Of a stretch of 50,919 nucleotides of DNA, positions 10,304 to 17,633 are shown one piece after another. Numbering within the stretch: position 1 is the first letter of the stretch; the number at the start of each line of letters is the position of its first letter. The notes under the pieces are model-generated. The model did no database searches and was not told where the DNA came from. It worked only from the letters and a program-made list of their open reading frames with translations. Origin of the DNA: Pseudomonas nitroreducens TX1 (lineage in GTDB: Bacteria; Pseudomonadota; Gammaproteobacteria; Pseudomonadales; Pseudomonadaceae); NCBI RefSeq assembly GCF_000313755.1, contig NZ_AMZB01000114.1:1-50919 (forward strand). Direction: 5' to 3'. Made by a program: the position numbers and the translations under genes.

Positions 10304-10755
10304 TGCGCGCACACGCACTGTGGCGCAACGGCGCCGTGGCGGTATTGCTCGCGGCGCTGGTCGGCCTGTGGCTCAACGAGCCGTCAGCCAGCGCCAGTGG
10401 CGAAGCCAGCGGCCGGCGCATGCTGCGCACCGAGCTGTATCTGGAAGCAGTAGAGCTGTCTCAATGGGAGGACTTCCTTAGCCGCGAGGTGACGCCGCGC
10501 TTCCCCGATGGACTGAGCTGGCTCGACCTGCACGGCCAGTGGCGCGGCCCCAGCGGCGGGCCGGAGAAGCTGCCGTCGCGGATGCTGATCCTCATCCACG
10601 CCGACAACCCCTACACGCGCCAGGCACTCACGGATATCGGCGCGCACTTCAAGCAGCGCTTCGGCACGGCAGTGCTGCAGGTCAGCAGCCCGGTTCGCGC
10701 CCGCGATCCGGACTGGACGCCGCAGCGCCTGGACAACCCTCAGCTGTCGCGCTGA
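10303..10755 (+). CDS. DUF3574 family exported protein, copy 1
   Basis: This 150-residue protein has an N-terminal hydrophobic segment (AVAVLLAALVGLWLNEPSASA) that is a signal peptide or anchor. The DUF3574 core follows: MLRTELYLEAVELSQWEDFL, then VTPRFPDGLSWLDLHGQWR and LPSRMLILIHADNP. The function of the family is unknown. It is translationally coupled to the permease (TGATG at 10301-10305). Its 3' end overlaps the convergent spermidine-synthase-like gene by 16 nt. A second DUF3574 gene lies beyond that gene at 11600-12058, so the synthase is bracketed by two relatives. Confidence 0.82.
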   Translation: MRAHALWRNGAVAVLLAALVGLWLNEPSASASGEASGRRMLRTELYLEAVELSQWEDFLSREVTPRFPDGLSWLDLHGQWRGPSGGPEKLPSRMLILIHADNPYTRQALTDIGAHFKQRFGTAVLQVSSPVRARDPDWTPQRLDNPQLSR

Positions 10756-11600
10756 AGCCCGGCCTCGATCAGGTCGAGCATGTAGCGCGGCAGGGCGAAC
10801 GCTGCCTGGTGCACCTCGGGGGTGTAGTAACGGGTCACCAGGCCGCTTCTGGCGAAGCGCTGGCGCAAGGCGTCCAGGTCCGTGCGGCGCACCTTCTCGC
10901 TGTTCGACGCCCAGCCGAAGGCCATGCTGCCGCCGATGTAGGTTGGCACCGCCGCATGGAAGAAACCCCAGTCGGCAAAACTGTCCGCCAGCCGCCGTGC
11001 CGTGCCGCCCAGTTCCTCCGGCTGGAGGAAGGGCACGCCGTTCTGCGTGGCGAGGATGCCGCCGGCGCCCAGGCGCTGCTGGCAATTGCGGTAGAAGGCG
11101 TCGGTGAACAGGCTGGCGGCCGGGCCACCCGGATCGGTCGAATCGCAGAGGATCAGGTCGAAGCTCTCGCGGCTCTGCGCGAGGTACTCCAGGCCATCGG
11201 CGTAGACCAGCCGTAGGCGCGGATCGTCCAGCGCGCCGGCCGAATGATTCGGCAACAGCTCGCGGCACAGTTCGACCACCTGCGGGTCGATCTCCACCGC
11301 GACGATTTCCTCGATGCCGGCGTGCCGCACGATCTCCCGCAAGATGCCGCCATCGCCCACGCCGATCACCAGTACGCGGCGCACCGATCCGTGGGCGAGG
11401 ATTGGCACATGGGCAAGCATCTCGTGGTAGACGAACTCGTCCGCCTCGGTGGTCTGCACCACGCCATCCAGCGTCAGCACACGGCCGAAGCGCCGGTTGC
11501 GGAATACCTGTACGGCCTGCTGGCCGGTGTGGCCCTGGTAGATCGGCTCATCGATGGTCAGCGCCTGCGCGTAACCCTCGTGCAGCGTCTCGCGGAACAT
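10740..11600 (-). CDS. speE: Spermidine-synthase-like aminopropyltransferase
   Basis: This 286-residue protein has the polyamine synthase motifs in order: EADEFVYHEMLAHVP (substrate entry), VLVIGVGDGGILREI (decarboxy-SAM site), EIDPQVVELCRELLP, and CDSTDPGGPAASLFT, which carries the catalytic aspartate region. It should transfer an aminopropyl group from decarboxylated S-adenosylmethionine to putrescine in the cytoplasm. I chose ATG 11600, which overlaps the TGA of the upstream lipoprotein gene (TGATG); the open frame continues to 11666 but inside that gene. Pseudomonads usually have more than one SpeE-type gene, so this may be a paralogue. No speD lies in the window. Confidence 0.85.
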   Translation of the reverse strand: MFRETLHEGYAQALTIDEPIYQGHTGQQAVQVFRNRRFGRVLTLDGVVQTTEADEFVYHEMLAHVPILAHGSVRRVLVIGVGDGGILREIVRHAGIEEIVAVEIDPQVVELCRELLPNHSAGALDDPRLRLVYADGLEYLAQSRESFDLILCDSTDPGGPAASLFTDAFYRNCQQRLGAGGILATQNGVPFLQPEELGGTARRLADSFADWGFFHAAVPTYIGGSMAFGWASNSEKVRRTDLDALRQRFARSGLVTRYYTPEVHQAAFALPRYMLDLIEAGLQRDS

Positions 11601-12058
11601 CAGAACGACACCTGAGCCGGTTGCGACAGGCGCAGCACGGAGAGGTCGCCGGTGATGCGCTTCCACGCCAGGCGGATCGCCTCGATGTCCTTGCCGCGCG
11701 CGGCGGAGTCTTCATGCAGGATCACGATCACCTTGGTACTCAGCCGCTCCGGCGCCGACGCGCCGTGGTCCTTCCACTGGCCGTAAGCGTCGTAGGCGGT
11801 GAAGCCGTCCGGGAAGCGCGGCGTCACTTCCTGGTCGAGGAACTGACGCCAGCGCTGCTCGCTGATCGTCTCCTTGCCGTTCTCCTGGCCCAGCGCGAAA
11901 TACAGCTCGGTACGCAGCCATTGCGCCTGCGCCGGCCGCGTCGGATCACCCTGCAGGGTGGAAGTGGAAGGGTTGGTGGTATGGACGGAAGGAGCGGGCG
12001 GGGTGGCGCAGCCGAACAGCGCCAGGGCGAGGCTGGCGGCGAGCAGGTGGCGGAGCAT
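11600..12058 (-). CDS. DUF3574 family lipoprotein, copy 2
   Basis: This 152-residue protein has a lipoprotein signal (LAASLALALFGCATPP, lipidated cysteine at position 17) and then the same DUF3574 core as copy 1: LRTELYFALGQ, RWRQFLDQEVTPRFPDGF, TAYDAYGQWKDHG and STKVIVILHED. It is predicted to sit in the envelope. It is first in a two-gene minus-strand unit and coupled to the spermidine-synthase-like gene by TGATG. AAGGAAG lies 6 nt before the ATG. The biochemical role is unknown. The two DUF3574 copies share the core but have different export signals. Confidence 0.82.
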   Translation of the reverse strand: MLRHLLAASLALALFGCATPPAPSVHTTNPSTSTLQGDPTRPAQAQWLRTELYFALGQENGKETISEQRWRQFLDQEVTPRFPDGFTAYDAYGQWKDHGASAPERLSTKVIVILHEDSAARGKDIEAIRLAWKRITGDLSVLRLSQPAQVSF

Positions 12059-12097
12059 GGGACTTCCTTGCGGTAATGAGAGTTGAGCCAAACCGCC

Positions 12098-12127
12098 ACT
12101 ATAGGTCGCCGCTGGTTATTTCTATAA
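12098..12127 (-). promoter_or_regulatory. Candidate promoter for the DUF3574/speE unit
   Basis: On the minus strand TTATAG and TATAGT are separated by 18 nt, about 40 nt upstream of the lipoprotein ATG. The rest of 12128-12418 is an AT-rich island followed by GC-rich DNA with no gene that I can support. The words GCATTCT and CGTTTAA.AGC in the island also occur at 6193-6207. Confidence 0.3.
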
Positions 12128-12418
12128 ATATTAAAAACGCATTCTCATATGCTCGTTTAAGAGCTTCGTCGAGAGCGGCGCGAGCGCTCTAGGTCGAGCA
12201 TCTGCGCCGAACCGGAATATCTTCCGGGCTGGTTAGATTCAATATTCACTACGGTTCTTTGCTCAGTACTGGATGAGATATCCATATCGCTGAAATAGAG
12301 GCTTTTTGTTCTGGCGTGTGCGCTATGGCGCCATTGTTGAAAGTACTACGAACAACATCGCCGACATCGAATCCGAATCGCGGGTCGACACGGCGAAACC
12401 CGCCGTTCCCCCGCCATC

Positions 12419-12446
12419 TTGTCGCGCCGCTGCACCTACCTAGAAT
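12419..12446 (+). promoter_or_regulatory. Candidate sigma-70 promoter for the Met-rich protein
   Basis: TTGTCG (12419-12424) and TAGAAT (12441-12446) are 16 nt apart, giving a leader of about 40 nt before the ATG at 12495. I found no clear CueR- or CopR-type metal operator around it. Confidence 0.45.
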
Positions 12447-12494
12447 CGGCCCCATTCGCAGCACTTCATTCCAATCGATTCAGGGAGCCCCACC

Positions 12495-13010
12495 ATGATG
12501 AACGCCATGCAGATGCCGATGAACACCAACGCCATGATGCCGATGATGGGCATGCCCATGATGATGGCGACCATGGAATGCGAGATGCTCGACGACGGCA
12601 TGATGTGCAAGATGAAGCCGGCCATGGGCATGGAAATGGCCATGTTCCGCAACAGCGCCGAGATGATGGCGATGATGATGAATTGCGGCATGCCGATGAT
12701 GATGCACTGCGGCAACATGATGATGATGGGCATGTCCCAGTCCGCCATGGCCATGATGCCGATGATGGGCATGATGAACCCGATGATGCAGATGCCGATG
12801 ATGGGCATGAACATGGGCATGCCGACCATGAAGTGCATGATGGAGTGCTCCATGCAGGGCGACATGATGATGTGCAAGATGATGCCGATGCAGGGCATGA
12901 ACATGGAGATGTTCAAGAACTGCTGCATGCTGATGAACAAGATGATGGAGTGCGGCATGCCGATGATGATGAGCTGCAACGGCATGCCGACGATGTGCTG
13001 CACCTGCTGA
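12495..13010 (+). CDS. Extremely Met-rich, Cys-containing duplicated protein
   Basis: This 171-residue protein contains 74 methionines (43%) and 14 cysteines. It has no signal peptide or plausible membrane segment. It is built from two related halves: residues 27-74 align without gaps to 116-163 at an offset of 89. Cys29/38/64/72 match Cys118/127/153/161 and Phe51 matches Phe140. Each half carries ECEMLDDGMMCKM- or ECSMQGDMMMCKM-like text followed by CGMPMMM. The C-terminus is CCTC. Met and Cys thioethers and thiols bind Cu(I) and Ag(I) and can be oxidised and re-reduced, so a cytoplasmic soft-metal buffer or oxidant sink is a reasonable inference. I recognise no named family. GGGAG precedes the ATG, a promoter-like pair lies upstream and a strong terminator follows, so it is a single-gene unit. 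Confidence 0.85.
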   Translation: MMNAMQMPMNTNAMMPMMGMPMMMATMECEMLDDGMMCKMKPAMGMEMAMFRNSAEMMAMMMNCGMPMMMHCGNMMMMGMSQSAMAMMPMMGMMNPMMQMPMMGMNMGMPTMKCMMECSMQGDMMMCKMMPMQGMNMEMFKNCCMLMNKMMECGMPMMMSCNGMPTMCCTC

Positions 13011-13028
13011 TCGCGGCGCGCTGAACAC

Positions 13029-13063
13029 AAAAGGCCCGGTGGGTTACCCCACCGGGCCTTTTT
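13029..13063. terminator. Bidirectional terminator
   Basis: A perfect 15-bp stem (AAAAGGCCCGGTGGG with its complement) closes a TTAC loop and is flanked by A and T runs on either side. It sits between the Met-rich gene and the convergent XRE-cupin gene and can serve both. Confidence 0.92.
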
Positions 13064-13090
13064 CATGTCAGTTTTCTTGCGGCGTTCGAC

Positions 13091-13720
13091 TCAGTCCAGG
13101 CGCTCCGCGTACGTCGTCACCAGATACGCCACCGCCTCGCTGTCCGCCGGGTTGCGGTAGCTGTGCGGCTGGTCCGCGTAGAACAGGATGGAGTCGCCGG
13201 TGCCGAGGAGAAAGCGCTCCTCGTTGACGCTGATTTCCAGCACGCCCTGGGCGACCACCAGGTTTTCCTGGGTGCCCGGTGCGTGACCGGTGGAGTGTTC
13301 GGTGGCGAGGCCTTTCAGGCGCAGTTCGTAGAATTCCACCTGGCGCGAGACGTCGAAGGGGAACAGCGCGCGGCTGACGAAGGCGCCGTCGCCGCTGACC
13401 AGGCGCTTGCTGTCGCGCGCGGGCAGCACCGCCACGCCTTCGAAGGCGCGGTCATCGAGGAAGGCGGCGACCGAGACCTTCAGGCCCTGGGCGATCTTGC
13501 ACAGTACCTTGATCGACGGGACGCTGCGGCCGGATTCGATCTGCGCGAGCATGGTGCGGCTCACACCGCTGAGGCGGGCGAGCCCATCGAGGGAAAGGTT
13601 GCGCTTGGCGCGCAGGCGCAGCAGGTTGCTGGCGACCCGTTCGCCGATGGGGTCTTCGGGAGTGCCGGGAGTTGCGTCGAACTCCACGGCGGGCAGCTCC
13701 GTGGAAAGCGACAGGCCCAT
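13091..13720 (-). CDS. XRE-family transcriptional regulator with cupin sensor
   Basis: This 209-residue protein has an N-terminal helix-turn-helix at about 28-85 (NLLRLRAKRNLSLDGLARLSG, SRTMLAQIESGRSVPSIKVL) and a C-terminal cupin domain at about 125-200 (EFYELRLKGLATEHSTGHAPG, NLVVAQGVLEISV, FYADQPHSYRNP). This layout is that of PuuR/SutR-type regulators, which sense small ligands in the cupin pocket. It starts 3 nt after the end of a 53-residue gene on the same strand and is probably co-transcribed with it. The targets are unknown; polyamine or sulfur-compound sensing are family precedents. Confidence 0.87.
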   Translation of the reverse strand: MGLSLSTELPAVEFDATPGTPEDPIGERVASNLLRLRAKRNLSLDGLARLSGVSRTMLAQIESGRSVPSIKVLCKIAQGLKVSVAAFLDDRAFEGVAVLPARDSKRLVSGDGAFVSRALFPFDVSRQVEFYELRLKGLATEHSTGHAPGTQENLVVAQGVLEISVNEERFLLGTGDSILFYADQPHSYRNPADSEAVAYLVTTYAERLD

Positions 13721-13723
13721 GGA

Positions 13724-13885
13724 TCAGGCCTCGCGGCGGCCGCTGTCGCGGCTCTGCTGGACGATCTGGAAGGCATCGTAGCCGGCGCGCTGGGCATACA
13801 GCATCCACATCAGCTCGGCCTGGCGACGGGCCTGGCGGCGCGTGCGGTGGCGGGCGAGGTCGATGATGTTGTCGGTGCGGTCCAT
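13724..13885 (-). CDS. 53-residue basic protein, unknown
   Basis: A short frame with ATG at 13885, TGGAG about 6 nt upstream and TGA at 13724-13726. The product starts MDRTDNIIDLARHRTRRQAR and continues with a helical QAELMWMLYAQRAGYDAF segment, ending in REA. It is arginine-rich and probably helical; no family is recognised. It lies 3 nt ahead of the XRE-cupin gene in the same direction, which together with the ribosome-binding site argues that it is real. The AT-rich gap 13886-13998 upstream probably holds the promoter. Confidence 0.6.
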   Translation of the reverse strand: MDRTDNIIDLARHRTRRQARRQAELMWMLYAQRAGYDAFQIVQQSRDSGRREA

Positions 13886-13998
13886 GGCGGCTCCAGAAGG
13901 CTTGCAGGCAAGCCGGTTGCGGTGAGTTGGAGCTACCTTAGCCGTGATCCTGTTAGAACCAGAAATACTGAATTAGCATTTGGTAATTACTTAATAAC

Positions 13999-14736
13999 CT
14001 ATAACGGGCGTGAAGGGAAATCCGCCTGGACCGCCACGGACACGGCGTCCGGCCGCCAGAATTCCTGGTCGAACTCCACCAGCAGGCCGTCCTCGGCGTA
14101 GTTCAAGCGTTCCAGCACCAAGTTGCTGGCCCCCGAGGCCAGTTGCAGCAGCTCGGCCTGGTCGTCGTTGACGGTGCCCAGGCGCAGGTTCAGTGTGCAG
14201 CGCGTCTGCACCTTGCCGAAGCGCTCGCGCAGGACGGTGGTCAGCGAACGGTCCAGGCGCGCGTCGAGCAGGTCCGGGCACCAGCTGGCGAGTAGGGTGT
14301 TGGTCTCCACCAGCACCGGGCGGCCGTCGATCAGCCGGCGGCGGTGCAGGCGGAACACCGGTTCGTCCGGCGAGGGCAGGCCCATGCGCGCCGCCAGCCA
14401 GGCGCCGGCACGGCGGCGTTCGGCGCTCAGCAGTTCGGTCAGCGGCTCGCGGCCTTGCCGGCGCACGTAGTCCATGAAGCTGACCAGCCGCGTTGGGTCG
14501 TAGTCGATGCGCGGCGGGCTGAGGTACCAGCCGCGGCGGTTCTCGCGGTAGATCAGGCCTTCGGTTTCCAGTTGCTGCAGGGCCTGGCGCAGGGTCACGC
14601 GGGTGCACTCGAAGCGCTCGGCAAGGTCGCGCTCGGGCGGCAGTTTCTGCCCGGCGAGGAAGCGCCCCTGGGCGATGTCCGCGGCCAACTGGTCGCGGAT
14701 GCGCGCGTAGTGCGGTGGAATGGCCTGGTAGAGCAT
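13999..14736 (-). CDS. GntR-family regulator with UTRA domain (HutC subfamily)
   Basis: This 245-residue protein has an N-terminal winged helix (GQKLPPERDLAERFECTRVT, LRQALQQLETEGLIYRENRR) and a UTRA ligand-binding domain (VFRLHRRRLIDGRPVLVETN, ASNLVLERLNYAEDG). HutC-subfamily members bind GT.TA.AC-type palindromes and release DNA when a small metabolite binds. The gene is last in the six-gene operon that begins at 20573, and a perfect palindrome with this core lies at the operon head (20638-20651), so it is probably the autoregulating repressor of the system. The start ATG 14736 lies 8 nt past the PnuC-type gene. Confidence 0.88.
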   Translation of the reverse strand: MLYQAIPPHYARIRDQLAADIAQGRFLAGQKLPPERDLAERFECTRVTLRQALQQLETEGLIYRENRRGWYLSPPRIDYDPTRLVSFMDYVRRQGREPLTELLSAERRRAGAWLAARMGLPSPDEPVFRLHRRRLIDGRPVLVETNTLLASWCPDLLDARLDRSLTTVLRERFGKVQTRCTLNLRLGTVNDDQAELLQLASGASNLVLERLNYAEDGLLVEFDQEFWRPDAVSVAVQADFPSRPL

Positions 14737-14744
14737 GGCGGCCC

Positions 14745-15338
14745 TCAGTTGCCCGCGGCCAGCGCCGGAGCGCGGGGCGGTTCGTCGCGCAATTCGCGCT
14801 GCCAGGCCAGCAGGCCGTAGATCGCCAGCACCACGAAACCGGCATAGAGCCCGGCGGTGAGGTACAGCGCCTTGTAGAGGAACACCCCGGTGTAGACGAC
14901 GTCGAGGATGATCCACAGCCACCAGCTGGCGACGTACTTGCGCGCCGCCCAGAAGCTCGCCACCAGGCTGAAGGCGGTCAGCGCGGCGTCCAGCCAGGGC
15001 AGGGCGGCGTCGGTGTGGGTGTGCATCGCCCAGCCCAGCGCGAAGGCGCCGACAGCGCCGGCCAGGCAACTGGTGACGGCGGTGGCCAGCGGCAGGCGTT
15101 CGACGCGCACCTTGCCGTGGTCGCTGCCGCCCTGGCTCCACTGCCACCAGCCGTAGAACTGCAGCACCACGAAGACCAGCTGCAGGAGCATGTCGGAGTA
15201 AAGCTTCACGCTGAAGAAGATCCACGCATAGAGCAGCACTGCTACCACGTTCACCGGCCAGCACCAGCGGATACGCCGGGCGGTGAGCCAGACGCCGAGC
15301 ACGTTGACGATCACCGCGATGATTTCCAGAGCAGACAT
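14745..15338 (-). CDS. PnuC-family vitamin/nucleoside transporter
   Basis: This 197-residue protein has about seven membrane segments and the PnuC-family markers WPVNVVAVLLYAWIFF, LQLVFVVLQFYGWWQW and YVASWWLWIILDVVYTGVFLYKAL, whose tryptophans line the binding site. Members move an uncharged or unphosphorylated vitamin (nicotinamide riboside in PnuC, thiamine in PnuT) through the inner membrane by facilitated diffusion and rely on a kinase to trap it. A kinase-like gene lies in the same operon. I cannot decide the substrate from the sequence. GAGGT lies before the ATG, and the gene starts 11 nt after the TonB-receptor stop. Confidence 0.85.
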   Translation of the reverse strand: MSALEIIAVIVNVLGVWLTARRIRWCWPVNVVAVLLYAWIFFSVKLYSDMLLQLVFVVLQFYGWWQWSQGGSDHGKVRVERLPLATAVTSCLAGAVGAFALGWAMHTHTDAALPWLDAALTAFSLVASFWAARKYVASWWLWIILDVVYTGVFLYKALYLTAGLYAGFVVLAIYGLLAWQRELRDEPPRAPALAAGN

Positions 15339-15349
15339 TCGCGCTTACC

Positions 15350-17521
15350 TCAGAAGTTGACGCTCGCCGTCAGGCGAGCCGTGCGCGGCGCACCCTGGAA
15401 CAGGTAGCCGTCGCCGAAATATTCACCGACATCGCGCCAGTAGCGCTTGTCGAACAGGTTGTCGACGCTCAGCCGCAGCGTGGTCGGGTAGTCGCCGATC
15501 CGTGTGCTGAAGCGCGCGCCGGCGTCGTAGACGGTGTAGCCGCCGACTTCCACGGCGCCATCGCGGTCGGCGTACTTGGCGCCGCTGTAGCGCGCCGCGC
15601 CGAGCAGGGAAAGCCCCGGCACGCCGGCCAGCGCATAGTCCGCTTGAAGACTGGCGCGCAGGCGCGGGACGTTGATCGCCTGGTGGCCTTCGTAGTCGTC
15701 GGTACCGCTGTTCACCACGCGCGAGCGGATCGCCGCGACGCTGCCGCTCAATTGCAGCGCGGAGGTTACCCGGCCACTGGCGGACAACTCCAGCCCGCTG
15801 TTCTTCTGCTGGCCCTGCTGCACGTAGGTGAAGGTGCCGTCGCCATTGGGCCGGGCGAACTGGTAGGCCTGGTGGATCTGGAACAGCGCGGCGCTCCAGT
15901 CGAAGCCTGGCAACTCCTGCTTGATGCCGAACTCGACCTGGCGCGAGGAGGTGGGCGCCAGGGTGTCGCCGGCGTTGCTGGCAAACCACGGCGCTTCGCC
16001 GCCCAGCGACAGGCCCTTGCTGTAGCTGCCGTAGATCGATATATCCGCGCGCGGTTTGAAGATCACCGCGCCATTGGGCAGGAACTCCGAGCGGCGGGTA
16101 TGGCGGGTGGTGTCGCCGTCGCTGTCGAAGGTGCGTTCGTCCAGGCGCACCTGGCGGCCGCCGAGCACGACCTGCCATTGGTCATTCAGCGAAATGCGAT
16201 CGCTGGCGAACAGGCCGTACTGGCGGCTGTCGAGGTGGCGGTAGCTGTGGCCGGGCTCGCCATCGAAAGGCTCCACCGCGCCGATGCCGGTGTAAATGTT
16301 GCCAGTGCCGACCCATTCGTTGAGTTCCGGGCGGCTGTCCAGCACGCGGCGGAAGGCCGAGGTGCCGACCGTCAGCTCGTGGCGCAGCCAGCCGGTGGCG
16401 AACTGGCCGTGCAGGGCCGCTTCCAGTTCGTCGTTGCGGCGGGTGTCGTCCGGGCTGCGGAAGTCGTAGAGGTCGTAGTCGCCTTCCGGGCTGAAATAGT
16501 TGGGCACTGCCGAGTCGGCGCAACTGGCGGCGCCGTAGCAGCCCCAGGGGAAGGCGCTGTAGTCGTCGATCACCACCTTGCTGCGCGAGGCGCTGAGGGT
16601 GCCGGTCCAGGCATCGTCGAAGCGGTATTCGAAGCGCGTGTTGAGATTCAGCGACTCGATGCGTACCGGGTCGGCCCAGCTCTGGTAGCCGAGGCGGTCG
16701 TGCGGGTCGATGCCGTGGGGCAACTGCGTGCCACCGAGCAACTGGTAGCCGGGCGCCGAGGGCTGGCGGCGGTTCTGGTATTCGGCGTCGAACTGCCAGA
16801 GGGCGTTGGGCGAGAGGTTCCAGTCCAGCGCCAGGGAGGCGAAGTCGCGCTGGCCGTCGGTGTGGTCGATGTAGGAGCGCAGGTCCTCGTGGGCGAGGTT
16901 CACCCGCACGCCGACGGTCTGCTCGCTGCCCAGCCAGGCGCCGACGTCGGTGGCAACATAGCGGCCACCTTCATCGTCGGTACCCAGGGTCACCGAGCGC
17001 ACGTCCTGCGGCCGCTTGGTGACGTAGTTGATCACCCCGCCGGGCTCGGAGACGCCGCTCTGCAGGCCGGACAGGCCCTTGAGTACCTCGACCTGCTCCT
17101 TGTTCTCCAGCGCCACGTTCTGCTCGCCGGTGAGGGTGCGGCCGTTGATCTTGTAGCTGCTGGCGGCGTTGAGCGAGTAGCCGCGGATCTCGAAGTTCTC
17201 GTAGTAGCCCACCGGCGCGTAGGCCTCGCCGGTGGAGGCGTCGTTCTTCAGTACATCGCTGAGCAGGCGCGCCTGCTGGTCCTTGAGCAGGGCCTGGTTG
17301 AACACCGAGATGGATGCCGGCGTGTCCAGCAGCGGGGCTTCGCCGAAGCCGCCGACCGAGGCGCGATTGCTGGCGTAACTCTCGGTGTCGTGGCCGATTA
17401 CCGTGATGGTATCCAGGGTCGTGACGTCTTCGGCGTGGCCGGGACCGCTGGCCAGCAGCACGGCCAGGGTCAGCAGGCTGAGGGGAAATCTCGTGCGCGC
17501 GGGGCGCGGCAGGTACTGCAT
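15350..17521 (-). CDS. TonB-dependent receptor, siderophore-receptor branch
   Basis: This 723-residue outer-membrane receptor has a signal peptide ending at GPGHAED, a TonB-box-like TLDTITVIG, a plug (TPASISVFNQALLKDQQA, YENFEIRGYSLNA, VEVLKGLSGLQSGVSEPGG) and a barrel ending in TARLTASVNF. By plug text it belongs to the FhuA/FpvA-type branch, yet it sits in an operon with a PnuC-type vitamin transporter, so its ligand may not be iron. AGGAG lies 8 nt before the ATG. A 112-nt gap separates it from the rhodanese gene and contains the inverted pair AGCCCCTCC / GGAGGGGCT, which could form an intra-operon hairpin. Confidence 0.88.
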   Translation of the reverse strand: MQYLPRPARTRFPLSLLTLAVLLASGPGHAEDVTTLDTITVIGHDTESYASNRASVGGFGEAPLLDTPASISVFNQALLKDQQARLLSDVLKNDASTGEAYAPVGYYENFEIRGYSLNAASSYKINGRTLTGEQNVALENKEQVEVLKGLSGLQSGVSEPGGVINYVTKRPQDVRSVTLGTDDEGGRYVATDVGAWLGSEQTVGVRVNLAHEDLRSYIDHTDGQRDFASLALDWNLSPNALWQFDAEYQNRRQPSAPGYQLLGGTQLPHGIDPHDRLGYQSWADPVRIESLNLNTRFEYRFDDAWTGTLSASRSKVVIDDYSAFPWGCYGAASCADSAVPNYFSPEGDYDLYDFRSPDDTRRNDELEAALHGQFATGWLRHELTVGTSAFRRVLDSRPELNEWVGTGNIYTGIGAVEPFDGEPGHSYRHLDSRQYGLFASDRISLNDQWQVVLGGRQVRLDERTFDSDGDTTRHTRRSEFLPNGAVIFKPRADISIYGSYSKGLSLGGEAPWFASNAGDTLAPTSSRQVEFGIKQELPGFDWSAALFQIHQAYQFARPNGDGTFTYVQQGQQKNSGLELSASGRVTSALQLSGSVAAIRSRVVNSGTDDYEGHQAINVPRLRASLQADYALAGVPGLSLLGAARYSGAKYADRDGAVEVGGYTVYDAGARFSTRIGDYPTTLRLSVDNLFDKRYWRDVGEYFGDGYLFQGAPRTARLTASVNF

Positions 17522-17633
17522 GGAACGCTCCTGAAAGTCGCCGGGGCGTGCGCCGGGAATGCACGGGGCCGAGCCCCTCCCGCGCGAAACGGATGGCCTT
17601 GGATGTGAAACGGGTTGGCCCGTGGAGGGGCTG

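Noticed and set aside
12495..13010. CRISPR-like or simple tandem DNA repeat
   Set aside because: ATG-rich text repeats irregularly and lacks fixed-length direct repeats and spacers. The duplication is visible at the protein level with coding constraint.
12440..13066. Ile/Met-rich and His-rich minus-strand frames opposite the Met-rich gene
   Set aside because: They mirror the repeated ATG codons of the plus-strand gene: CAT read in other frames gives His or Ile. The plus strand has the ribosome-binding site, promoter-like pair and conserved Cys spacing.
15644..17608. A 654-codon open frame on the plus strand
   Set aside because: It is the complement of a well-supported TonB receptor gene and reads as a low-complexity Ala/Val/Gly/Gln/Arg sequence.
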